From Sporosalibacterium faouarense (GTDB lineage: Bacteria; Bacillota; Clostridia; Tissierellales; VENL01), in the NCBI RefSeq assembly GCF_016765695.1, contig NZ_JAETGO010000017.1, forward strand, positions 62,001-126,000: a stretch of 64,000 bases of DNA, given 5' to 3'. Position 1 is the first letter of the stretch, and every line of letters begins with the position of its first letter. The translations under genes were made by a program, and so were the position numbers. This document shows, one piece after another, positions 50,470 through 59,613 of this stretch. The notes under the pieces were generated by a model. It had not been told where the DNA came from. It saw nothing but the letters and a program-made list of their open reading frames with translations, and did no database searches.

Positions 50470-52308
50470 ATGTATCGTAATCTAGAAGAATGTATTATTG
50501 ACTTAGAAAAATCAGGTCAATTAGTAAGGATACATGAAGAGGTGGATCCATATGTTGAAATAGCTGCTATACATAGGAGAGTTAATGGATCAGGGGGGCC
50601 AGCAATATTATTTGAAAATGTTAAAGGCTCTAAATTTCGAGCATTATCAAATCTATTCGGTAATCTTGAGAGAAGTAGGTATATTTTCAGAGATACATTA
50701 AAGGAAACGCAAAATGTAATTGAGCTAAGAAATAATCCTTTGAGTGCATTAAGAAATCCATTTAAGCATCTAAAAAGTGGTTTAATGGCTTCAAAGGCGC
50801 TTCCATTGAAAAGTATAAGAAATAAATTGTCTGATTTTGAAGAGATACAAATTTCAGATCTTCCTCTTATACATCACTGGCCAGATGATGGAGGAGCATT
50901 TATAACTTTACCTCAAGTATATACAGAAGATCCAGAAAAACCAGGGATTATGAATAGTAATTTAGGGATGTATCGTATTCAGTTAACAGGCAACGATTAC
51001 ATAATGAACAAGGAAGTAGGTCTACATTATCAAATACACCGTGGGATAGGAATTCATCAGGAAAAAGCAAATAGACTTGGTCATCCATTAAAAGTGAGCA
51101 TCTTTATTGGGGGATCTCCCGCCCACACTTTAGCAGCCATAATGCCCTTACCAGAAGGATTAAGTGAAATGACCTTTGCTGGTCTTCTTGCTGGACGTAA
51201 CTTTCGCTATTCCTACGTTGATGGTTACTGTATTAGTCTAGATGCTGACTTTGTTATTACAGGCGAGGTGTATCCTGGTGAAACTAAGCCAGAAGGGCCT
51301 TTTGGAGATCATATAGGTTACTATAGTCTTACTCATGATTTCCCTGTGATGAGGGTTCATAAAGTATTTGCAAAGCCTAATGCAATCTGGCCATTTACAG
51401 TTGTTGGTCGTCCGCCTCAAGAGGATACTGCTTTTGGAGAGCTTATTCATGAACTAACGGGGGATGCAGTAAAACAAGAAATTCCAGGAGTGAAGGAAGT
51501 TCATGCTGTAGATGCTGCGGGAGTACATCCATTGTTGTTTGCCATTGGCAGTGAACGTTATACACCATATCAAAATATAAAGCGACCAGCTGAGATATTG
51601 ACCCTTGCAAATCGGATTTTAGGAACTGGGCAATTAAGTCTGGCTAAGTATCTATTCATAACAGCTGAAGACGATAGACCTCTAGATACTCATAAAGAGG
51701 TAGAGTTTTTAACATATATATTAGAACGAATTGATCTTCATCGAGACATTCATTTTCAAACAAAAACAACCCTGGATACTCTTGACTACTCTGGAACGGG
51801 ATTGAATACAGGAAGTAAGGTAGTAATTGCTGCTTATGGAGACAAGAAAAGAGATTTATGTAGTGAAGTGCCGAAGATACTAACGGATATACCTAACTTT
51901 AAAAATCCGCGATTTGTTATGCCAGGAATTATTGCTATTGAAGGTCAAAAGTTTATAAATTATAAAGAATCAAAACAGGAGTTAGACAAGTTATGTTCAT
52001 CAATAAAAGAAAGAGGAAAGATACCAGAATGCCCAATAATTATAGTTTGTGATGATAGCTCGTTTGTTAGTAGTTCTCTTCAAAACTTTTTTTGGACTAC
52101 TTTCACAAGGAGTAATCCATCTCATGATATATATGGGGTTAATAGTTATTATGAAAATAAGCATTGGGGCTGTGACAATATGATTATAGATATACGAATA
52201 AAGCCACATCATGCGCCACCTTTAATTTCTGATCCAGAAGTTGAGAAGAAAATCGAACATTTGTTTGAAAATGGAGGAACTTTAAGTAGTATATCCAATA
52301 AAAAATAA
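50470..52308 (+). CDS. second UbiD family decarboxylase (long type)
   Basis: Protein of 612 residues, the long UbiD form known from Bacteroidetes and epsilon-proteobacteria. Signatures: LPLIHHWPDDGGAFITLPQVY, NLGMYRIQLTGND, AAIMPLPEGLSEMTFAGLLAG, and EGPFGDHIGYYS with the conserved Glu. It diverges from the first UbiD in length and sequence, so a different substrate or step is likely. It begins 85 bases after the UbiA gene behind GAGGAGAG. Repeat R6 follows its stop after 27 bases. Confidence 0.88.
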   Translation: MYRNLEECIIDLEKSGQLVRIHEEVDPYVEIAAIHRRVNGSGGPAILFENVKGSKFRALSNLFGNLERSRYIFRDTLKETQNVIELRNNPLSALRNPFKHLKSGLMASKALPLKSIRNKLSDFEEIQISDLPLIHHWPDDGGAFITLPQVYTEDPEKPGIMNSNLGMYRIQLTGNDYIMNKEVGLHYQIHRGIGIHQEKANRLGHPLKVSIFIGGSPAHTLAAIMPLPEGLSEMTFAGLLAGRNFRYSYVDGYCISLDADFVITGEVYPGETKPEGPFGDHIGYYSLTHDFPVMRVHKVFAKPNAIWPFTVVGRPPQEDTAFGELIHELTGDAVKQEIPGVKEVHAVDAAGVHPLLFAIGSERYTPYQNIKRPAEILTLANRILGTGQLSLAKYLFITAEDDRPLDTHKEVEFLTYILERIDLHRDIHFQTKTTLDTLDYSGTGLNTGSKVVIAAYGDKKRDLCSEVPKILTDIPNFKNPRFVMPGIIAIEGQKFINYKESKQELDKLCSSIKERGKIPECPIIIVCDDSSFVSSSLQNFFWTTFTRSNPSHDIYGVNSYYENKHWGCDNMIIDIRIKPHHAPPLISDPEVEKKIEHLFENGGTLSSISNKK

Positions 52309-52334
52309 AAGTGAATCTTCATTACTTATGCTAA

Positions 52335-52358
52335 GGTGAACCATAAATGACGGCGTTA
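52335..52358 (+). repeat. degenerate rlmH-end repeat R6
   Basis: GGTGAACC joined directly to ATAAATGACGGCG and TTAAC: the R1 core with the five bases GTACC deleted and two or three changes. Same orientation, just after the second UbiD gene. Confidence 0.6.
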
Positions 52359-52398
52359 ACTATAAGGAAGTTTACAAGTATACATGTGGAGGTATGGA

Positions 52399-53067
52399 AT
52401 GAATAAAATATTGGTTGTTGAAGATGAAGATATACTGCGTGAAGTAATAATAGACTATCTGATTGAAGATGGATATCAGGCATTAGAGGCTGCAGATGGA
52501 GAAAAAGCTTTAGAACTGTTTCAAACAAATTCTGTCGATTTAGTTATCTTAGACATTGTTTTACCAAAGATTGATGGTTGGTCAGTATGCCGTAGAATAC
52601 GGAAAAATTCCAGTATTCCTATAATCATTTTAACTGCACGTTCAGATGAGGATGATTCTCTTTTAGGGTATGAACTCGGAGCAGATGATTATCTAATCAA
52701 ACCATATAGCCCTAGGGTTTTAATGGCAAAAGTGAAGCGATTTCTTGAAAAATACTCAGGCAATATAGAAGGAATGTTGATATCGGCTGGTGGTATTATT
52801 ATAAATCTGGGGTCAAGACTTGTTTCTGTAGATGGTGATGTTATTAATTTGACTCACACAGAATTTGAAATTCTCGCTTATTTAATGCAAAATAAAGGAA
52901 TTGTTATTACCAGAAAGCAGCTAATCGTTAAAATATGGGGTTATGATTTTTATGGTGATGAAAAGACCGTGAATAGCCATATCAGGAATCTACGTGCTAA
53001 GCTAGGGAGTAGAGGTAGCTGTATTGTTACGGTTATTCGCTCAGGTTATAAATTTCAAGAGGAGTAG
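52399..53067 (+). CDS. OmpR/PhoB-type response regulator
   Basis: Protein of 222 residues from the ATG at 52399, behind GTGGAGG. Receiver: VVEDEDILREVI, phospho-Asp in LVILDIVLPKIDGW, LTARSDEDD, DDYLIKPYSPRV. Winged helix: LTHTEFEILAYLMQNKGIVITRKQL, then DEKTVNSHIRNLRAKLG. It is coupled to the sensor kinase, which starts 3 bases after the stop. The regulated genes may be the adjacent O-acetylation set, which is an inference from position. Confidence 0.93.
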   Translation: MNKILVVEDEDILREVIIDYLIEDGYQALEAADGEKALELFQTNSVDLVILDIVLPKIDGWSVCRRIRKNSSIPIIILTARSDEDDSLLGYELGADDYLIKPYSPRVLMAKVKRFLEKYSGNIEGMLISAGGIIINLGSRLVSVDGDVINLTHTEFEILAYLMQNKGIVITRKQLIVKIWGYDFYGDEKTVNSHIRNLRAKLGSRGSCIVTVIRSGYKFQEE

Positions 53068-53069
53068 AT

Positions 53070-54803
53070 ATGAAAAAAAGTATTGTTTTTAAATGGTTTG
53101 TACTTACAACTCTATTATTTTCTACGATGTTTCTCTTTATTGGAATCATGCAAAATTACTTTTTTGAGAAATATTATATTAATAAAAAATTAGATGCTCT
53201 TAAAATGTACGCTAATGAGTACTCTGATATATCAGCAGAAAAGGGTACAGAAGTAGCATCAATGGAACTATATAAGAATAATCGTATCTGGATTACAAAA
53301 CTGGATCAATATGGACGTATATGGGATGTAGAAAATTACTATATGGAAGTAAAATTGAAGAATGAATCCCAAGGTATTTTGCGAATACCAATGTACTCCT
53401 TCGAAGGAGAATTTTCTTCTGATGTACTTTCTTCACTAAAGGTTGGAGATGAGGTGATTATTGATACTGTAAATATTGCAGATGAAATCACACCTTATCT
53501 AATACAAACTGATACAATGGGAGTCGTAAATTTAAATATTGCAAATAAGATGCATGGCTCTAATGCCGATAAAGCATATAGTCATTTAAGCACTGGTCTA
53601 TATAGGGGTAGGATAACAAAGACTGTATTTCCAGAACGAAGAGAGTATATTACTTTTCCTTACAATGAACGTTATTTTTTGGAGCAGGTAAAAGAATTTC
53701 AAGCCGGTCTATTAGCTGAAAATGCAAAACCTTTTAAGCATACAGAAGAGTTTAGTACAATAGAAAATTTTGCAGAATATAAGATAATAATTAAACCCAT
53801 TGTTGAGAATGGAGTAGTGGGATATATTTTTGCTATGACTTCCCTTCAGCCAGTAGATGAAGCAATATCAGTTATAAGGCAATTCTATCCTTACTTTTTT
53901 GGATTTACTTTCCTAGGCATTATACTTTTAGCCTTTGTCTTTTCTAAGTGGCTAGCTAAACCGATGATATTGATTAATCAGATTACTGAGAAAATAGCAA
54001 ACTTAGATTTCTCTGGAAAGCTACCAGTGAGTTCTGAGGATGAAATAGGTCAGTTATCTAGAAATATCAATCATTTATCAAGCCAGATGGAAGAGTATAT
54101 TGGTCAATTGAAGAAGGATCTCGATAAAGAGAAGCAGTTAGAAAATACACGGAAGGAATTTATTGCTGGAGTATCTCATGAATTGAAAACACCTCTTGCT
54201 GTTATGAAAAGTTGTTTATCCATTTTTAAAGATGGAATTGCAACTGAGAAAAGGGAACACTATCTTCAGGCGATGGAAGATGAAATACAGAGAATGGATT
54301 TGCTGGTAGTAAATATGTTGGATTTAGCTAAGTTTGAATCCGGTACCTATAAGCCTGAAATGATTCCTTTTGAAATAGACAAAGTGATTACCCAAGTATG
54401 CAAGTCATTGAATGAGCAAATACAGGAGAAAAATATCTCTCTTATATCAAGAATCTGTTCTCAAATGGTGGTGGGTCACAAAGGTTTAATCAGTCGAGTT
54501 ATTACTAACTTTCTCAGTAATGCAATTCGACATACAGAAAATGGACGTGCAATCGTGATTTCTGTGAATTGCAATGGAAAGACTGCAGAAATTAGCATAG
54601 AAAATCAAGGGAACTCGATATCAGAGGAAGGCAGAAAAAGGATATGGGACCAATTTTATCGTGTTGATGCAAGGTCCTCTAAAGCAGGTACGGGTCTTGG
54701 TCTTTCCATATCTAAGGAAATATTAAAGCTTCATAATTCAATTTATGGTGTAGAAAATACAAAAGATGGCGTTCGTTTTTTCTTTTCACTGCCAATACAA
54801 TAG
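53070..54803 (+). CDS. sensor histidine kinase
   Basis: Protein of 577 residues: TM1 (~8-28), extracellular sensing region of about 240 residues, TM2 (~272-292), HAMP (KPMILINQITEKIANLDFSG), HisKA with FIAGVSHELKTPLAVMKSC, and HATPase with RVITNFLSNAIRHTEN, IENQGNSI and GTGLGLSISKEIL. In the G1 box, ENQGNS replaces the usual DNGxGI, a divergence also seen in some VanS-like kinases. It phosphorylates the regulator encoded just before it. Confidence 0.92.
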   Translation: MKKSIVFKWFVLTTLLFSTMFLFIGIMQNYFFEKYYINKKLDALKMYANEYSDISAEKGTEVASMELYKNNRIWITKLDQYGRIWDVENYYMEVKLKNESQGILRIPMYSFEGEFSSDVLSSLKVGDEVIIDTVNIADEITPYLIQTDTMGVVNLNIANKMHGSNADKAYSHLSTGLYRGRITKTVFPERREYITFPYNERYFLEQVKEFQAGLLAENAKPFKHTEEFSTIENFAEYKIIIKPIVENGVVGYIFAMTSLQPVDEAISVIRQFYPYFFGFTFLGIILLAFVFSKWLAKPMILINQITEKIANLDFSGKLPVSSEDEIGQLSRNINHLSSQMEEYIGQLKKDLDKEKQLENTRKEFIAGVSHELKTPLAVMKSCLSIFKDGIATEKREHYLQAMEDEIQRMDLLVVNMLDLAKFESGTYKPEMIPFEIDKVITQVCKSLNEQIQEKNISLISRICSQMVVGHKGLISRVITNFLSNAIRHTENGRAIVISVNCNGKTAEISIENQGNSISEEGRKRIWDQFYRVDARSSKAGTGLGLSISKEILKLHNSIYGVENTKDGVRFFFSLPIQ

Positions 54804-54858
54804 CAAAAACATATAGTTCAACTGAGATACACTTATTTAAATAACCCAATAATCCATT

Positions 54859-54894
54859 AAAAAGGCTATGAATATTTCTTCATGGCCTTTTTTG
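54859..54894 (+). terminator. terminator of the two-component pair
   Basis: AAAAAGGCTATGAA pairs, with one T-G pair, with TTCATGGCCTTTTT. The run of six T ends at 54893. Confidence 0.82.
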
Positions 54895-54999
54895 TGATGA
54901 ATAAAAACAAAAAATATACTAACTTTATATTATCTGCACCTGTTCTGCATTTTACTGCTGTAATATTTATGTATCAAATAAAGAAAAGAGGGATTTTTT

Positions 55000-55608
55000 A
55001 TGAAAAAATTAGTAATTAGTTTCTTGATAGGTATTCTTTTGATTAGTATGACTGCCTGCGGGAATGAAGCTGTTGAAAAGGATGTTAAAGCTAAGTTTAG
55101 CAACAGTGTATTTATTGGAGATTCCATTACAGAAGGATTTGCTTTTAATGAAATTCTACCTAAGGAAAATGTAATGGCAGGGGCAGGAGCTACAGCAGGT
55201 TATATCTATGAAGAATATATGAATAATCTAGCTCAAAATAAATGGGATAATGTCTTTATTATGTTAGGCTCTGATGACATGCTCATGCCTGTAGATGATC
55301 CTAAAGAATTGTTCAAAAATGATTTGATAAAGCTAATACAAAAGATAAATCTCGAACTACCTAACTCTAAAATATATATACAATCTATAACACCTGTAAC
55401 ACAGGATGCATTAAAACGAGAACCTCGCTATAAAAGGATAGAGGAGTATAACGTGCTTTTAAAAGAGTTGGCGGACAAATTATCTGTTACTTATGTAGAT
55501 ATAGGAGCATTATCAAAGGGAAAGCCTGATTTATTTGCTGAAGATGGTATCCATTTTAAGAAAGAATTCTATCAACTGTGGCTGAAGAAATTATCTAAAT
55601 CATTATAG
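55000..55608 (+). CDS. SGNH/GDSL-family lipoprotein
   Basis: Protein of 202 residues with a lipoprotein signal (FLIGILLISMTACGN, Cys at 20). The SGNH blocks are FIGDSITEGF (nucleophile Ser), MLGSDD in place of the usual GxND, and DGIHFKKEFYQLW with the Asp-x-x-His pair. It would act as an esterase or acyl transferase outside the cell. It precedes an AlgI-type gene by 11 bases, so transfer of acetyl groups onto a surface glycan is likely. Confidence 0.85.
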   Translation: MKKLVISFLIGILLISMTACGNEAVEKDVKAKFSNSVFIGDSITEGFAFNEILPKENVMAGAGATAGYIYEEYMNNLAQNKWDNVFIMLGSDDMLMPVDDPKELFKNDLIKLIQKINLELPNSKIYIQSITPVTQDALKREPRYKRIEEYNVLLKELADKLSVTYVDIGALSKGKPDLFAEDGIHFKKEFYQLWLKKLSKSL

Positions 55609-55619
55609 CGGAGGGATAT

Positions 55620-57026
55620 ATGGTTTTTAGCAGTCTATTTTTTATATTTGCTTTTTTACCAATTACAGTAATTTTATATTATTTATTTGGCAATCATTTA
55701 AAGAATATAATCCTGCTCACTGCAAGTCTATTTTTCTATGCATGGGGAGAACCTGTCTATGTGTTATTGATGTGCACTTCTATAATGGTTAATTACTGTA
55801 TATGCATTCTCTTAGGTAGGGGTAAGGCCAGTAGACGAAAAAGGAAATTTCTTTTAATAATAAGCCTAGCGTTCAATTTAGGTTGTCTGGCTTATTTTAA
55901 ATACTTTGGTATGATCATGAGTACAATAGGATCAATTGGTAATTGGAATTTGAATATAGGAACACCAGCGCTTCCCATAGGAATTTCCTTTTACACTTTT
56001 CAGATACTATCTTATGTGATTGATGTATATAGGGGGAAAATAAAGTCACAAAAAAACCTGACTCTTTTGTCTCTTTATATCACTATGTTCCCCCAATTGG
56101 TGGCAGGACCTATTGTGAACTATGGAGATATTGAACTACAGTTAGCTCATCGGAAAATGACCTTCAAGAAGTTTGCTTCTGGGCTGAGACGTTTCCTATG
56201 CGGTCTTGCAAAAAAAGTACTTCTTGCTAATAACATAGGGCTGTTATGGTCAGAAGTTAAAGCTATGCAAAGTATAGAAATTTCAGTGCTTATGTCATGG
56301 CTAGGAATTATTGCCTTTACATTACAAATTTATTTTGATTTTAGCGGCTATTCAGATATGGCTATCGGATTAGGAAAAATGTTTGGATTCCGTTTTAAGG
56401 AAAATTTCCAGTATCCATATATTTCTCAAAGCATCTCGGAGTTTTGGCGAAGATGGCATATTTCCCTAGGGTCGTGGTTTAAGGAATATGTGTATATTCC
56501 TTTTGGTGGGAACCGTGTCGGTAAGTGGAAAATGATACGGAACTTATTTCTCGTATGGTTTCTCACAGGCCTCTGGCATGGTGCAAGTTGGAATTTTGTT
56601 TTATGGGGTCTCTATTTTGGAACTTTAATATTAATGGAAAAATTATTTTTACAAAAAAGCATGATACGATGGCCAAAGGCTATTCGTCATATATATTTAT
56701 TGATGTTTGTTGTTATAGGGTGGGTGTTTTTTGAATTTAGCAACCTGACTGATATATTAAATTTTCTACAGATCATGTTTGGAGTGGGAGACAATCCTAT
56801 TATTGATAGTCAAGCAATTATAAAGCTAAAAACTTATATTTGTCTTTATATTCTTTGCATCATTGCTGCTTCACCTTGGCCTAAGAAACTGGCGTTATTA
56901 TTTAAAAGAATACATTTTAAAATTTATAGATTAGCAATAAACTTGTACTATTGTTTACTAATGTTTCTTTCAACTGCTTATATTGTTTCTTCAACCTATA
57001 ACCCATTTATATATTTTCGATTTTAA
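55620..57026 (+). CDS. MBOAT family O-acyltransferase (AlgI/DltB-like)
   Basis: Polytopic protein of 468 residues with ten or more membrane helices. LPIGISFYTFQILSYVIDVYRG, QLVAGPIVNYGDIE, FSGYSDMAIGLGKMFGF, SISEFWRRWHISLGSWFKEYVYIPFGG, and LWHGASWNFVLWGLYFG with the catalytic His are textbook AlgI features. It moves acetyl groups across the membrane to a polysaccharide-modifying partner, here the SGNH lipoprotein before it or the DHHW protein after it. The start follows GCGGAGGG. Confidence 0.93.
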   Translation: MVFSSLFFIFAFLPITVILYYLFGNHLKNIILLTASLFFYAWGEPVYVLLMCTSIMVNYCICILLGRGKASRRKRKFLLIISLAFNLGCLAYFKYFGMIMSTIGSIGNWNLNIGTPALPIGISFYTFQILSYVIDVYRGKIKSQKNLTLLSLYITMFPQLVAGPIVNYGDIELQLAHRKMTFKKFASGLRRFLCGLAKKVLLANNIGLLWSEVKAMQSIEISVLMSWLGIIAFTLQIYFDFSGYSDMAIGLGKMFGFRFKENFQYPYISQSISEFWRRWHISLGSWFKEYVYIPFGGNRVGKWKMIRNLFLVWFLTGLWHGASWNFVLWGLYFGTLILMEKLFLQKSMIRWPKAIRHIYLLMFVVIGWVFFEFSNLTDILNFLQIMFGVGDNPIIDSQAIIKLKTYICLYILCIIAASPWPKKLALLFKRIHFKIYRLAINLYYCLLMFLSTAYIVSSTYNPFIYFRF

Positions 57027-57040
57027 CCTGGAGGATTAAT

Positions 57041-57331
57041 ATGAGAAAAAATAATAAAAAAAACTGTTCTATTATAGAAAATATAGTATCTATGCTTCCA
57101 ATTTTATTTATACTTACTATGTTTATATTACATCTGGTTATGCCGAATAAAACCTTTTCGAAAGAGGAACAACGTTACTTAGCACAATGGCCTGATTTCT
57201 ATATTGAAAAAGTAATAGATGGCAGTTATGAGACTAAAGTTGAAGCATATTTTTCAGATCAGTTTCCTTTTCGAAACTTTTGGGTTCATATTCAGGAGGA
57301 TTTTAACGAAATTTTTCACAAAGTAAATTGA
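57041..57331 (+). pseudogene. truncated DHHW (AlgJ/AlgX-like) protein gene
   Basis: Only 96 residues remain: a membrane anchor (~18-35, MLPILFILTMFILHLVMP) followed by NKTFSKEEQRYLAQWPDF and YFSDQFPFRNFWVHIQEDF, the characteristic beginning of DHHW proteins, which are normally about 350-400 residues and carry the catalytic Asp-His pair further on. A terminator follows directly, so the rest was lost by deletion rather than by frameshift. It probably has no catalytic activity. Confidence 0.75.
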
Positions 57332-57332
57332 G

Positions 57333-57366
57333 ATAGGGTACCCTAGATGAAGGGGTATCCTATTTT
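57333..57366 (+). terminator. terminator of the O-acetylation operon
   Basis: ATAGGGTACCC pairs imperfectly with GGGGTATCCTAT, followed by TTTAT. Confidence 0.65.
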
Positions 57367-57558
57367 ATACTTTACTAAAAAATTCTCTAGGAATCGCATG
57401 TTTTTATCTAGGTAGCTGAGAATACCACACCTTTTAAATAAAATGAAAGTGGTGGCTGAATCAGATTCTTTTTTCACCCTCTTAAACAAACGTCCGTTCT
57501 GTTGCTTGGATTTTGTGCTATAATATTTGTATAGCTTGTATGGTGAGGAGGTAAAAAT

Positions 57559-57705
57559 GTGAATCAGAAATTAACTTTTAAATTTAGACCTAGACTTGAT
57601 AAACTTAGGGAAGATATCATTAAAGAGTTGTCATTTCATACTATAAAGTTATATAATATTGTAAATTATAACCTAAGGGTTCAAAGTTTGCAATATTTTG
57701 TTTAA
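57559..57705 (+). pseudogene. N-terminal remnant of a TnpB (IS605/IS607-type) gene
   Basis: A GTG start (57559) behind GAGGAGG opens 48 codons. VNQKLTFKFRPRLDKLRED then LSFHTIKLYNIVNYNLR matches the start of IS-encoded TnpB/OrfB proteins. The frame stops at 57703 and nothing of the RuvC-like part remains. The upstream AAACGTCCGTTCTGTTGC is typical of solitary clostridial tnpB loci. The 410-base gap 57332-57743 holds nothing else obvious. Confidence 0.6.
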
Positions 57706-57743
57706 TAAAAATGTAATTAATACTGAAAATAAAGGAAGATTAA

Positions 57744-58910
57744 ATGATTAATAAATTTTTAAATAATAATTATGAAGAATATAAAGTAGATATAACTTCA
57801 GAACATATTAACCAAATTAACGACAAAATAAAGAAAACAAATTATAAACGGTTACTTATATTCAGTATTCTTACTACCGTTCTTGAAGTGATATTAATTA
57901 TTTTTAACGATATACCAGTAATATTTAAAGGCAATGGCAATGTATTTATTGGTAAAATGTATCTACTTTTTCATTCTTTGATTTTGATTACAAGCTCAAC
58001 TGTACTTATATTGTTACGAATATATAAGAAAAAGCGAAGCAGTAAAATATATAATTTTATTGCTGAAACAACTGTATTGCTTGGCATGACGTGTATGGCA
58101 TTTATAGGAGCACTCGATCAAATTACAATTGGACAGATAACATCATATATTACAATTTTAATTATATGTGGAATTGCTATTTTAATTAAACCGCCAAAAA
58201 ATTATTTAGTATATTCCGTACCTCATCTTATATTTCTATACCTAACATTTAGGTTTCAAGAGAATCAAAATATTCTTTTAGATATTGTTGTAAATAGCAC
58301 CATGTATTATATCTGTGTTTTGCTAATATCGAAAGTGATTTATGAAAATCAAGTGGAACATATAGTAAAAAATATAGTTTTAGAAGCAACAAATAAAAAA
58401 CTTGAATATATTTCCAACTATGACTTTTTAACTAATTTATTTAACAGAAGATACTTTGAAGATGTTATAAAGACAAAGATTACAGAAGATAAGAATTATG
58501 AAAAGAAAGAAATTGCTATAGGAGTAATGGATATTGATCATTTTAAGTCTGTTAATGATAAATATGGACATAAAGCTGGGGACATTGTACTGCAGGAAGT
58601 TGCAAAAATAATCACTGAGAATATTGGAGATACTGACTTGACTGCAAGATGGGGCGGAGAAGAATTTATCATATTATTTGCAGATAAATCAATTGAAAGC
58701 TGTGAAACCATTGCTAATAAAATACGAGAAGAAATAGAAAGAAATGATGTGTTATTTGATAATAGCTCCATTTGTGTTACAGCAAGTTTTGGACTAACCA
58801 AATTTGAGGGAAATACAGAAAAAGATTTTTCAAATGGTTTCAAGAAAGCTGACGAGGCACTTTATCTAGCTAAAAAGAATGGGAGAAATAGAATTGAGTG
58901 TCTATATTAA
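57744..58910 (+). CDS. membrane-bound GGDEF diguanylate cyclase
   Basis: Protein of 388 residues: five or six N-terminal membrane helices (~40-200) and a C-terminal GGDEF domain (~220-388) with YDFLTNLFNRRYFED, MDIDHFKSVNDKYGHKAGD and the active-site loop ARWGGEEFIILF. It makes cyclic-di-GMP from two GTP. No RxxD inhibitory site is visible five residues before GGEEF, so product inhibition at the I-site is probably absent. Its start follows AAAGGAAG. The HD-GYP enzyme near 4.5 kb could remove its product. Confidence 0.92.
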   Translation: MINKFLNNNYEEYKVDITSEHINQINDKIKKTNYKRLLIFSILTTVLEVILIIFNDIPVIFKGNGNVFIGKMYLLFHSLILITSSTVLILLRIYKKKRSSKIYNFIAETTVLLGMTCMAFIGALDQITIGQITSYITILIICGIAILIKPPKNYLVYSVPHLIFLYLTFRFQENQNILLDIVVNSTMYYICVLLISKVIYENQVEHIVKNIVLEATNKKLEYISNYDFLTNLFNRRYFEDVIKTKITEDKNYEKKEIAIGVMDIDHFKSVNDKYGHKAGDIVLQEVAKIITENIGDTDLTARWGGEEFIILFADKSIESCETIANKIREEIERNDVLFDNSSICVTASFGLTKFEGNTEKDFSNGFKKADEALYLAKKNGRNRIECLY

Positions 58911-59063
58911 TTTTATGAAAAGAACAATGAAGGCAAATAATTTCATTAAAAAAATTAAGAATTGAAAACTAATATTATCAATAGTAAGAAATAAAGATGA
59001 TTTTTCTTTGAATCTAATTATTTTTCGTGATACAATTAGAAAAAAATAAAGTGAGGATATAGC

Positions 59064-59414
59064 ATGACCAAACATCGCATCTATACAATGAGTTTCGCAA
59101 ATGTCTATCCCCATTATGTTAGGAAGGCAGAGAAAAAAGGACGTACGAAAGAAGAAGTCGATGAAATTATCAGTTGGTTGACAGGATATAATCAGAAAGA
59201 ATTAGAAGCTCAACTGGAAAAACAGACAGACTTTGAAACTTTTTTTGCCAAGGCTCCCCAAATGAATCCTTTGAGGACTTTGATTAAAGGGAAGGTTTGT
59301 GGTGTGCGAGTGGAAGATATCGAAGAACCAACTATGCAAGAAATTCGTTATTTAGATAAGCTAATCGACGAGTTAGCAAAGGGAAAAGTAATGGATAAAA
59401 TTTTGCGGAAATGA
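59064..59414 (+). CDS. DUF2200 family protein
   Basis: Protein of 116 residues beginning [36 protein letters not shown], with ITWLTGYNQ-like and [41 protein letters not shown] segments that define DUF2200. It is predicted cytosolic; function unknown. The start follows GTGAGGATATAGC. It stands alone before a strong terminator. Confidence 0.85.
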   Translation: MTKHRIYTMSFANVYPHYVRKAEKKGRTKEEVDEIISWLTGYNQKELEAQLEKQTDFETFFAKAPQMNPLRTLIKGKVCGVRVEDIEEPTMQEIRYLDKLIDELAKGKVMDKILRK

Positions 59415-59421
59415 TAAGTAG

Positions 59422-59464
59422 AAAGGAATGAATCTAAGCAAATTGCTTAGATTCATTCCTTTTT
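59422..59464 (+). terminator. terminator after the DUF2200 gene
   Basis: AAAGGAATGAATCTAAGCAA (59422-59441) pairs perfectly with the arm ending TTCATTCCTTT at 59462, followed by more T. A 20-base stem. Confidence 0.88.
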
Positions 59465-59613
59465 TATTGAAATAGTAAACTTTTGCAGGGATGAAATTGA
59501 AGTAATATTCTGTTTTATTTTACTTAAGTCCCATATATAATTGAACTAAGCACGGGGTACAAATATTATGTTAAAGAAATAGATAACCTATTACAACATT
59601 AGGGGGAAATCAT

